This document shows, piece by piece, positions 1 through 5,031 of a stretch of 5,139 nt of DNA. The position numbers were made by a program, and so were the translations under genes. Under the pieces are notes generated by a model that was not told where the DNA came from, ran no database searches, and saw only the letters and a program-made list of their open reading frames with translations. The first letter of the stretch is position 1. Each line of letters begins with the position of its first letter. Source of the stretch: Acidobacteriota bacterium (lineage in GTDB: Bacteria; Acidobacteriota; Blastocatellia; Pyrinomonadales; Pyrinomonadaceae); assembly GCA_019247865.1 (NCBI GenBank), contig JAFBAJ010000067.1, positions 1-5,139 on the forward strand, given 5' to 3'.

Positions 1-425
1 AACTCTGTGTTGCCCTGCGTCCGCAGGTGCTCGAACCAGATGGTGTTAAAGCCTTTGACCAGACGCGCTCCCTTCAAGTGTAATCCGAGCAGCTCGCTCG
101 AAGTGGATTCATCACGGTCGAGCTCGCTGAAATGGCCGTCGCGGTCAGGATAGTAGTTCCCGGCATCGATCACGACTTTCCCTTGAAAGGCATCCGCCGG
201 AAGCGTCCTGAACTTGCCGAAGGGAATGGCGACCAGCAACACCTCTCCCTGCCGCGCAGCTTCTTCAATGGTCGCCGCCTGCGCCTGTGCGCCCAGTTCC
301 GCCAGCAGAGCTTCAAGGCCGACGCCAGCGCGAGAGTTGCTGAGCACGACTTCGTGTCCGGCGCGCACGAAGAGCCGTGCGGCGTTCGCCCCTATATTCC
401 CGGAGCCGATAATTCCTATTTTCAT
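1..425 (-). CDS. NADP(H)-binding F420-reductase-like oxidoreductase, COG2085 type (C-terminus beyond window)
   Basis: The reverse strand from the ATG at 425 encodes 141 residues before the window edge. The N-terminus MKIGIIGSGNIG is a Rossmann dinucleotide-binding loop (G7, G9, G12). It is followed by VVLSNSR at 27-32, where the Ser/Asn/Arg after the second strand is the usual NADP 2'-phosphate pocket in this family. Further family landmarks are VAIPFG (65-70), VIDAGNYYPDRDG (85-97), an STSSELL stretch (108-113) and VKGFNTI (123-129). Together these match the NADP oxidoreductase, coenzyme F420-dependent family (PF03807). Many COG2085 members do not use F420, so the substrate is unknown and the protein is probably cytosolic. 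An AAAGGA sequence at 441-436 lies 10 nt before the start. The upstream ATG at 433 is out of frame and stops at once. It sits 42 bp after the small ORF, last visible in the tetR-SDR unit. The missing C-terminal part is probably 60-80 residues. Confidence 0.88.
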   Translation of the reverse strand, partial: MKIGIIGSGNIGANAARLFVRAGHEVVLSNSRAGVGLEALLAELGAQAQAATIEEAARQGEVLLVAIPFGKFRTLPADAFQGKVVIDAGNYYPDRDGHFSELDRDESTSSELLGLHLKGARLVKGFNTIWFEHLRTQGNTE

Positions 426-467
426 CTCTTCATCATCCTTTCAAACTGTCATCGAAGGGCTTCCACT

Positions 468-677
468 TCAGGCCGCTCTGCCGAACAGCCTTTCAAAGGA
501 GCCGGTGGTTTCTTCAGCCTTCTTCCGGCGCAGCTCACGCACCCAACTCGTGACCACCGCGACAGCATCCCGCTGCGGCTTTACGACTGCCTGTCGATTT
601 TCCGCGAGAGCTGCCCCGGTGTCACGCGCTGCGGCGCGCTTGATGATCTTGATTCCGACGCGTCGCCTGTCAATCAT
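468..677 (-). CDS. Small basic protein of unknown function (69 aa), translationally coupled to the SDR gene
   Basis: I do not recognise a named family. The ORF begins MIDRRRVGIK and runs 69 residues to a TGA. It is rich in Arg/Lys (17) over Asp/Glu (8), has no cysteine, and shows no signal peptide or membrane segment. Residues 38-66 (AVAVVTSWVRELRRKKAEET... then FERLFG) look like one or two amphipathic helices. The main support for a real gene is position. Its ATG overlaps the SDR stop as ATGA (677-674), it is on the same strand, and it fills most of the SDR-to-reductase gap, leaving 42 bp. A GGAGG inside the end of the SDR gene lies 12 nt before the ATG, rather far for a ribosome binding site, so re-initiation after the SDR stop is more likely. 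It could instead be a chance open frame. Confidence 0.55.
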   Translation of the reverse strand: MIDRRRVGIKIIKRAAARDTGAALAENRQAVVKPQRDAVAVVTSWVRELRRKKAEETTGSFERLFGRAA

Positions 678-1423
678 AGCTGGCTCGTTCCTCCGTCGGC
701 GATGATCTCTGTGCCGAGCAGGAAAGAGGAGTCGGCACTAGCCAGAAAGAGCACTGTCCTGGCTATCTCTTCGGGCCGCCCGAAACGCCCTAAGGGCACC
801 TGCTTCTCAAAGCTCTTCGCCGTCTCGGCCACCACCTCCGGCGTCCAACCCAAGCGGTCGAAGATCGGCGTCCTGATCGGGCCAGGGCTGACGGCGTTGA
901 CGCGTATCCCGCGACTCAGCAGCTCAGCCGACAGCGTCCGCGCCAGTGTCAGCAGCGCGGCCTTGCTCGCCGCATAGACGCTCGAATCGGGCAGCCCCAG
1001 ATGAGCCGCGATGGACGCGTTGAGGATGATCGAAGCGTTGTCATTGAGGAGCGGCAGCGCCTTCTGGATAGTGAAATACGCGCCCTTGAAGTTGATGTCC
1101 AGCACCTGATCGAACAACTCTTCGGTGACGGCGTCGAGCGGCGCGAATTTGGCGATCCCGGCGTTGACGAAGAGCACGTCGATCTTGCCGAACCTTTCTT
1201 TGACGGCGGCGAAGAGCCGGTCCAGCTCCGCCAGATTTGAAGCGTCTGCGCGCACCGCTAAGACCTCGCCGCCCAGCTCGCGCGCAGCCACGTCGAGCGT
1301 CTTCTGATCGCGCCCGGAAATGACCAGACGCGCCCCTTCCCGGCTGAATTCCTGCGCCGTCGCCAGCCCGATGCCGGAGTTCCCGCCCGTGATGACTGCC
1401 ACTTTGCCTTCCAACTTGCCCAT
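674..1423 (-). CDS. Short-chain dehydrogenase/reductase (SDR, classical FabG/glucose-1-dehydrogenase-like)
   Basis: A 249-residue classical SDR, the usual length for the family. Visible motifs are the cofactor loop TGGNSGIG (12-19), acidic D60 in VRAD, VNAG (86-89, variant of NNAG), N111 in LDINF, catalytic S137 in ILNAS, the YAASK motif with Y150 and K154, and the PGPIRTP loop (180-186). The C-terminus IIADGGTSQL is typical. R38 after the second strand (ISGR) favours NADP(H). The enzyme should reduce a carbonyl or oxidise an alcohol in the cytosol; the substrate cannot be read from sequence. The start at 1423 is preferred because AAAAGGAG ends 7 nt upstream and MGKLEGKVAVITGG is a standard SDR beginning. 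The ATG at 1429 is only 1 nt from that site, and a TTG at 1477 would sit in the promoter. It follows tetR by 59 bp containing a probable operator and overlaps the next small ORF by 4 bp. Confidence 0.95.
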   Translation of the reverse strand: MGKLEGKVAVITGGNSGIGLATAQEFSREGARLVISGRDQKTLDVAARELGGEVLAVRADASNLAELDRLFAAVKERFGKIDVLFVNAGIAKFAPLDAVTEELFDQVLDINFKGAYFTIQKALPLLNDNASIILNASIAAHLGLPDSSVYAASKAALLTLARTLSAELLSRGIRVNAVSPGPIRTPIFDRLGWTPEVVAETAKSFEKQVPLGRFGRPEEIARTVLFLASADSSFLLGTEIIADGGTSQL

Positions 1424-1430
1424 CTGCATT

Positions 1431-1438
1431 CTCCTTTT
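1431..1438 (-). promoter_or_regulatory. Ribosome binding site of the SDR gene (decides its start)
   Basis: The minus strand reads AAAAGGAG, then seven bases AATGCAG, then ATG at 1423. The spacing is right for 1423 and too short (1 nt) for the ATG at 1429. Confidence 0.75.
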
Positions 1439-1444
1439 CAGTCT

Positions 1445-1477
1445 CTTATCTGGAACGTTTATTCCAGAATGTGTCAA
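1445..1477 (-). promoter_or_regulatory. Possible SDR promoter
   Basis: On the minus strand a perfect -35 hexamer TTGACA occupies 1477-1472, just after the tetR stop. The best -10-like hexamer is GATAAG at 1450-1445, but the spacer is 21 bp, longer than the usual 16-18. The inverted repeat lies within this spacer, so bound repressor would block the promoter. The poor spacing keeps confidence low. The SDR gene may also be read through from tetR. Confidence 0.35.
1449..1468. promoter_or_regulatory. Probable TetR operator upstream of the SDR gene
   Basis: A perfect 7-bp inverted repeat with a 6-bp spacer, TCTGGAA-N6-TTCCAGA, lies in the 59-bp gap between tetR and the SDR gene. A near copy sits at 2100-2119 over the tetR promoter. 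TetR-family dimers bind such short palindromes, usually between or next to the promoter of the regulator and its target. A binding site for the adjacent TetR is therefore the natural reading. It is inferred, not shown. Confidence 0.65.
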
Positions 1478-1482
1478 AAAAA

Positions 1483-2064
1483 TTAATCGAGCACGGAGAG
1501 CGTCACCTTCAAGACATCTTCGAGCGTCTTGCGGTCGGGCGACGCCTTCGCCATCAGTTGCAGGCCCTGCATGCTGCTGTAGAGAAAGCGTGCGACGGCG
1601 CGCAGGTCGCGGCCCCCTTTGATCTCGCCCTCTCTCTTCCCGCGCAGGAGCGCGCGGTGCAGAGCTTCCTCTGCGGCAGCCATGTTGCCGCAGGTCTTCG
1701 CAGCCGTCTCACGGCAGCGCCCGGCCAGCTCGGACATCGCGTTCCCGATAAAACAGCCGCGCCGCTGTCCCTCACAGAGCGCCCCTTCGATGACGCTCTG
1801 GAACAACTGGCGGAGGGCTTTTTTGACCGAGCCCGGCCGCTCCAGCAGCTCGAACATCTTCCCGCCCTCGACCTCACGATAGCGGTCAAGTGCCTGCAAA
1901 TACAGGGCGTGCTTGTCGCCGAAGGTGTCGTAGAGGCTCTGCCGATTGATGCCCATGTGCCCGACCAGGTCCTGTATCGACGCGGCCTCATAACCACGCT
2001 CCCAGAAGACCTCCATCGCCTTCTGAAGCGCCTCGTCCCGGTCAAACTCTTTATGCCGCGCCAT
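1483..2064 (-). CDS. TetR/AcrR family transcriptional regulator
   Basis: A 193-residue one-component repressor of normal TetR length. The N-terminal DNA-binding domain is clear: FDRDEALQKAMEVFWERGYEAASI leads into the helix-turn-helix and the family signature GINRQSLYDTFGDKHALYLQAL (about 38-59). The C-terminal ligand or dimer domain contains RGCFIGNAMSEL (102-113), a pattern I associate with the ComR/NemR-like branch. Four cysteines (97, 104, 117, 125) cluster in this domain. C104 is placed like the GC pair in NemR, whose nearby cysteine senses oxidants and electrophiles; sensing here is inference. The start has GGAG at 2076-2073, 8 nt upstream. A strong promoter overlaps an operator-like repeat, suggesting self-repression. 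The probable target is the SDR operon directly downstream. Control of the divergent plus-strand genes is possible, because the second site lies in the shared gap. Confidence 0.93.
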   Translation of the reverse strand: MARHKEFDRDEALQKAMEVFWERGYEAASIQDLVGHMGINRQSLYDTFGDKHALYLQALDRYREVEGGKMFELLERPGSVKKALRQLFQSVIEGALCEGQRRGCFIGNAMSELAGRCRETAAKTCGNMAAAEEALHRALLRGKREGEIKGGRDLRAVARFLYSSMQGLQLMAKASPDRKTLEDVLKVTLSVLD

Positions 2065-2088
2065 CTGAATTTCTCCGCCTCAACCGCA

Positions 2089-2117
2089 CTTATACTCTTT
2101 CTGGAACGAATAGTCAA
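2089..2117 (-). promoter_or_regulatory. tetR promoter (sigma-70 type)
   Basis: The minus strand reads TTGACT (2117-2112), a 17-bp spacer, then TATAAG (2094-2089). Each hexamer matches the consensus at 5 of 6 positions and the spacing is ideal. Transcription would begin near 2080, giving a short leader of about 15-20 nt to the ATG at 2064. The operator-like repeat covers the -35 hexamer and the first part of the spacer. Confidence 0.7.
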
Positions 2118-2119
2118 GA
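2100..2119. promoter_or_regulatory. Probable second TetR operator (tetR promoter, divergent gap)
   Basis: TCTGGAA-N6-GTCAAGA is an imperfect inverted repeat (5 of 7 pairs). Aligned without gaps to the site before the SDR gene, 17 of 21 positions from CTGGAACG onward agree, including both outer half-sites. It overlaps the -35 box of the tetR promoter, which fits autorepression. The less symmetric right half may be a compromise with the -35 sequence TTGACT. Confidence 0.6.
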
Positions 2120-2229
2120 ATTCTTTTTCGCACGAAATAAGAAAAACTAAAAAATAATAACGGCGGCCTCAAGACTTCAAAAGCCGTGCGGGCCTATCAT
2201 GCCGACGCTCTCGCGGAAGTTTGTGTGAT

Positions 2230-2235
2230 AAGGAG
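2230..2235 (+). promoter_or_regulatory. Ribosome binding site of the amidotransferase-like gene
   Basis: AAGGAG followed 8 nt later by ATG at 2244; strong and well spaced, and it settles the start. Confidence 0.75.
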
Positions 2236-2243
2236 AGAAGTTT

Positions 2244-3014
2244 ATGAAGCAGACGTTGATGATCGGCCTCATCGGAGACCAGTTGCCGGAATACCAGCGC
2301 CCGCAGCATGCCGCGTTGGAGATGATCCGGCGTGCCGCGGAGGAACTGTCTGTGAACGCGGAAGTGCGTTGGATCGCGACGCCGTCGCTCGAAGGAGCAG
2401 ACGCCGAGTCGCAGTTGTCGTTGGCGGACGCGCTGTGGGCCAGCCCGGGCAGCCCGTACCTCAGTCTCGAAGGCGCGCTCAGAGGAATACGCTTCGCGCG
2501 CGAGCGGGGCTGGCCGCTCCTGGGCACCTGCGCCGGGTTCCAGCACATGGTGCTGGAGTACGCGCGCAACGTGATGGGCATCACTGACGCGGCGCATCAG
2601 GAATCTGACCCGGAGGCCAAAACGCTGCTGCTCACCGCGCTCGTCTGTCCGGTGGCGTCGCAGGTCTTGAAGATAAAACTTCAACCGGACAGTCTCCCGG
2701 CGCGCATCTACGGGACGACGGAGATAGAGGAATATTACTACTGCAACTTCGGCATCAATCCGGAGTTCCAGCGCGCGGTGGACGAGAGCGGCCTGAAGGT
2801 CGTGGGCGCGGATCAGGACGGCGAGCCGCGTGTGCTGCAACTGCCGTCGCACCGCTTTTACCTCGGCACGCTCTTCGTGCCGGGCGCGTCTTACACCGAA
2901 GGCCACATCATGATGGAGGGCGCGCATCCGCTCATCAAAGCTTTCCTGCAAACCGGGCTGGCCTTTCGCGAAGAGAAGGCACAGCGAGCATCTGCGAGCG
3001 TCGCTGCACATTGA
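2244..3014 (+). CDS. CTP-synthase C-terminal-domain-like protein (class I glutamine amidotransferase fold, triad incomplete)
   Basis: A 256-residue stand-alone protein resembling the glutaminase domain of CTP synthase. The N-terminus IGLIGDQLPEYQ, the oxyanion-type strand LWASPGSPY (64-72), the elbow PLLGTCAGFQHMVLEYARNV (91-110) with cysteine C96, and the C-terminal HPLIKAFLQTG (228-238) all align in order with that domain. The synthase (amidoligase) domain is absent. Where CTP synthase has the catalytic QFHPEF, this protein has LFVPGA (210-215), so His becomes V212 and Glu becomes G214. Glutamine hydrolysis by the usual triad is therefore unlikely, although C96 is kept. From memory, NCBI has a family called CTP synthase C-terminal region-related (seleno)protein, which would fit and implies a chemically important residue at such a position. 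The true function is unknown. It is the first gene of the plus-strand cluster, 10 bp before the hydrolase gene. Confidence 0.85.
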   Translation: MKQTLMIGLIGDQLPEYQRPQHAALEMIRRAAEELSVNAEVRWIATPSLEGADAESQLSLADALWASPGSPYLSLEGALRGIRFARERGWPLLGTCAGFQHMVLEYARNVMGITDAAHQESDPEAKTLLLTALVCPVASQVLKIKLQPDSLPARIYGTTEIEEYYYCNFGINPEFQRAVDESGLKVVGADQDGEPRVLQLPSHRFYLGTLFVPGASYTEGHIMMEGAHPLIKAFLQTGLAFREEKAQRASASVAAH

Positions 3015-3024
3015 GACGACTCAC

Positions 3025-3915
3025 ATGGCACACATCACAGGCACACAAGGTTTGAGCAGAAGAGAGTTCCTCGCGCGCGGCGGCCGGACGCTGCTGGCGA
3101 CGGCGCTGGCCTCGATGGCGACGATCACAGCCCGCAATGCGTTGGGCGTTCAGACAGACGAGTTGAAAGCTCAACGGCTCACGTGGGCCGGTGTGAAACT
3201 CGTCTCCGGCGACACGACCATCTTCATAGACCCTCTGAGCACGGATATCTGGGAGGGCGCGTGGAAGGACGCTGTGTTTGTCCCGATGCAGGTCGAGACC
3301 TCTCGCCGCGCAGTGCTCATCACGCACGCGCACAACGACCACTTCGACCCAAAGGCCATCAGCGCGATCTTCGAGAAGACGCAGGGGCCAGTCTTTTGTC
3401 ACGACAAGATCGCCGAGCTGGTTTCGTCGCGCGGCTTCAGGACGCGGCCTCTGGCGATGTACGAGCCGGTCTCGTATGACAACTTCACTTTGGCTCCAGT
3501 GCCTGCCTCTGATGCCTTCGACGACGATCAGGTCTCGTGGGTCGTGACGGCTGGCGGACGACGCATCATCCACTGCGGCGACACGCAGTGGCACGGCGCG
3601 TGGTGGAAGATCGGTCGCCAGTACGGCCCGTTCGACGCAGCCTTTCTTCCGATCAACGGCGTCGTCTTCAAAGGCCCTGCGGTCACGCCGAACAGCGAAG
3701 TCCCCGGCGACATGACGCCGGAGCAGGCCGTCGCCGCGGGCGTCGTCATGGGCGCAAAGCTCGTCGTGCCCATTCACTACGGCTTCAACGACCCGGCCGC
3801 TTACGTCGAATACCCCGAAGCCGAAAAGACTTTTCTGGCGACGGCGCGGCGGCGCAAGCAGCCGGTCGAGCTGCTCAAGCCCGGCGAGTGGTTGAAGTGG
3901 AAGCCGAACGTCTGA
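3025..3915 (+). CDS. Tat-exported UlaG-like metallo-beta-lactamase-fold hydrolase
   Basis: A 296-residue protein. Residues 11-17 (SRREFLA) are a good twin-arginine motif, followed by a hydrophobic run (TLLATALASMATITA, 22-36), so export of the folded protein is expected; the cleavage site is unclear. The mature part has the metallo-beta-lactamase fold: IFIDPL (66-71), the metal motif HAHNDH (101-106: H101, H103, D105, H106), HCGDTQWHG with D186 (183-191), and H251 in PIHYG. This pattern is that of the Lactamase_B_2/UlaG-like branch, which includes lactonases and phosphodiesterases, not true beta-lactamases. Near the usual third metal motif the protein reads PASDAFD (160-166), with D163 where some relatives have His. 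The substrate is unknown. No strong ribosome binding site precedes the ATG (only GAGACGA). The 10-bp gap after the preceding gene suggests coupled translation. Confidence 0.9.
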   Translation: MAHITGTQGLSRREFLARGGRTLLATALASMATITARNALGVQTDELKAQRLTWAGVKLVSGDTTIFIDPLSTDIWEGAWKDAVFVPMQVETSRRAVLITHAHNDHFDPKAISAIFEKTQGPVFCHDKIAELVSSRGFRTRPLAMYEPVSYDNFTLAPVPASDAFDDDQVSWVVTAGGRRIIHCGDTQWHGAWWKIGRQYGPFDAAFLPINGVVFKGPAVTPNSEVPGDMTPEQAVAAGVVMGAKLVVPIHYGFNDPAAYVEYPEAEKTFLATARRRKQPVELLKPGEWLKWKPNV

Positions 3916-3925
3916 TGCTTTGAAT

Positions 3926-3932
3926 AAAGGAG
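3926..3932 (+). promoter_or_regulatory. Ribosome binding site of the thioredoxin-like gene (decides its start)
   Basis: AAAGGAG lies 5 nt before the ATG at 3938. An in-frame TTG at 3920 is upstream of this site and would place the binding site inside the coding region, so it is rejected as the start. Confidence 0.7.
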
Positions 3933-3937
3933 ATGAC

Positions 3938-4522
3938 ATGAGCGATCTGATTCCGTGGCTGCACAGTCTGCCGGACGCTCTCTGGCGTGCAGGGAAAGAG
4001 CGCCGGCCGGTGCTCCTGGATTGGAGCGACCTGCCGACGTGCGTCGGCTGTGTGTCGCTGGAAAACAACACGTACCCGGACCGGGAAGTCGCCGCATATG
4101 TGAATCGAAATTTCGTTCCGGTGCAGCTCAATCAGAGAGAGTTTCAGGAGCTGTTCGACCGGCGCGGCGTGATCTGGACGCCGACCGTCTCTGTGCTCAA
4201 CGCGAAGGGTTTGGAGCTTGACCGCTGGGTCGGTTACCTGCCGCCCGCAGAATTTTTGGCGCGTGCAAAGTTCGCGCGTGCGCGCGTGTCGCTGCTGTCG
4301 GGAAATCTGACAGAGGCCGTAGAGGCTTTTGATGACATCGCGGAGCATCATGCGCAGAGCTTCATCGCCGCCGACGCGCTCTACTGGCTCGGCGTGGCGA
4401 AGTGGAAAGCCACGCGCAGCTTCGACGCGCTGAGCGGCGAGTGGCAGAAGCTTTTGGAACTGTATCCGTCGAGCGAGGCGGCGGTGAAAGCCTCCTGCCT
4501 CTCTGTGGCCGAACAGGTCTGA
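3938..4522 (+). CDS. Thioredoxin-like protein with C-terminal TPR-like helices
   Basis: A 194-residue protein without signal peptide, so probably cytosolic. Residues about 10-105 look like a thioredoxin fold: LDWSDLPTCVGCVSLENNTYPDREV carries a CVGC redox motif (C35, C38), NRNFVPVQLN follows, and WTPT (80-83) supplies the cis-proline opposite the active site. LELDRWVGYLPPAEFL completes the domain. The position of CxxC and the YPDREVAAYVN segment resemble the thioredoxin_7/YyaL-like group. Residues about 112-190 form a helical region with a TPR-like repeat (LTEAVEAFDDIAEHHAQSF, then ADALYWLGVAKW), possibly for partner binding. It should act as a disulphide reductase or oxidant-handling protein, but partners are not evident. 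It begins 22 bp after the hydrolase gene. The mature hydrolase has only C125 and C184, and lies in another compartment, so a direct redox link is doubtful. Confidence 0.85.
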   Translation: MSDLIPWLHSLPDALWRAGKERRPVLLDWSDLPTCVGCVSLENNTYPDREVAAYVNRNFVPVQLNQREFQELFDRRGVIWTPTVSVLNAKGLELDRWVGYLPPAEFLARAKFARARVSLLSGNLTEAVEAFDDIAEHHAQSFIAADALYWLGVAKWKATRSFDALSGEWQKLLELYPSSEAAVKASCLSVAEQV

Positions 4523-4524
4523 GA

Positions 4525-4638
4525 ATGAGGACAACTCGCAGATTCTTACAACTGGCGTGGGCCTTCCTGCTCGTCGCTTACGGCTCGGAGCGAAAGCAGC
4601 CGTCGGCTGAGGCGCGCACTTTGAGAAGATCAAAATTC
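4525..4638 (+). other. Signal-peptide-like N-terminal extension of the RidA protein
   Basis: The 38 extra residues begin MRTTRR (positive n-region), continue with the hydrophobic run FLQLAWAFLLVAYG (7-20), and then a polar stretch SERKQPSAEA. The AEA at 28-30 could be a signal peptidase I site. The run LLVAYGS looks like a lipoprotein signal LLVACGS in which the essential cysteine codon (TGC or TGT) is TAC. If translated, the protein would be exported or membrane-tethered, unlike standard cytosolic RidA. It may instead be an untranslated or decayed leader. Confidence 0.45.
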
Positions 4639-5031
4639 ATGAACATTGAAAAGAAGATCATCACGACCGACAAAGCGCCGCGCCCGGTCGGCCCCTATTC
4701 GCAGGCGCTCGTCGTCGGCAGGTTTGTTTACGTGTCCGGGCAGGCCGCGCTCGATCCCGCGACGGGCAAGCTCGTCGGCGCGGATGTCGCGGAGCAGACC
4801 GAGCGCGTGCTGGAAAATATCTCGGCCATCCTCGAAGCCGCCGGGCTCGGGCTTGAGCAGGTGGTCAAAGCCAATGTCTACCTGCTGGACATGCGGGACT
4901 TCGCCGCCATGAACGAGGTCTACGGGCGATTCTTTCGGACAGCACAGCCCGCGCGCACGACCGTGGCCGTCGCAGGGCTCCCGCTCGATGCGCTGGTCGA
5001 GATCGAAGCCGTCGCCGTGCTCGCTCAATGA
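4525..5031 (+). CDS. ridA: RidA (YjgF/YER057c/UK114) family deaminase, with possible N-terminal signal extension
   Basis: The conserved 130-residue domain starts at the Met at 4639: MNIEKKIITTDKAPRPVGPYSQA, then YVSGQ, VKANVYLLDM, PARTTVAV and VEIEAVAV. Counted from that Met, Y20, S33, R106 and E123 correspond to the active-site Tyr, Ser, Arg and Glu region of Escherichia coli RidA, so enamine/imine hydrolysis is expected. RidA proteins clear 2-aminoacrylate-type by-products of PLP enzymes, and a PLP-enzyme gene follows directly with a 4-bp overlap. The same frame is open further upstream, and an ATG at 4525, only 2 bp after the thioredoxin-like stop, adds 38 residues that look like a signal peptide. 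The extended start is chosen because it closes an otherwise 116-bp gap in a tight operon. Its ribosome site (AGG, 7 nt upstream) is weak, and GAGAAGA at 4623-4629 could serve a cytosolic start at 4639. The family is certain; the start is not. Confidence 0.85.
   Translation: MRTTRRFLQLAWAFLLVAYGSERKQPSAEARTLRRSKFMNIEKKIITTDKAPRPVGPYSQALVVGRFVYVSGQAALDPATGKLVGADVAEQTERVLENISAILEAAGLGLEQVVKANVYLLDMRDFAAMNEVYGRFFRTAQPARTTVAVAGLPLDALVEIEAVAVLAQ

Noticed and set aside
132..977. 281-codon open frame on the plus strand
   Set aside because: It is antisense to the reductase, small ORF and SDR genes, all supported by motifs or coupling. The translation is low in family features.
1477..1486. Run of seven T on the minus strand after the tetR stop as a terminator
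   Set aside because: No inverted repeat precedes it, and it runs directly into TTGACA; more likely part of the next promoter region.
1471..2157. 228-codon open frame on the plus strand opposite tetR
   Set aside because: Antisense to a clear TetR protein; its frame runs through the tetR promoter and operator.
2148..2187. Terminator-like element on the minus strand (ACGGC/GCCGT stem followed by a T-rich run)
   Set aside because: The stem is only 5 bp with an 18-base loop, and no minus-strand gene ends there. It could at most insulate tetR from antisense transcription.
2195..2200. TATCAT as a -10 box for the plus-strand operon
   Set aside because: No hexamer resembling TTGACA lies 15-19 bp upstream, so a single 5/6 match is not enough.
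2935..4131. 398-codon open frame on the minus strand
   Set aside because: It lies opposite three well-supported plus-strand genes. Its product is Arg-rich with no recognisable domain, as expected for antisense frames in GC-rich DNA.
3875..4633. 252-codon open frame on the minus strand
   Set aside because: Shadow of the thioredoxin-like gene and its flanks; no domain or ribosome binding site seen.
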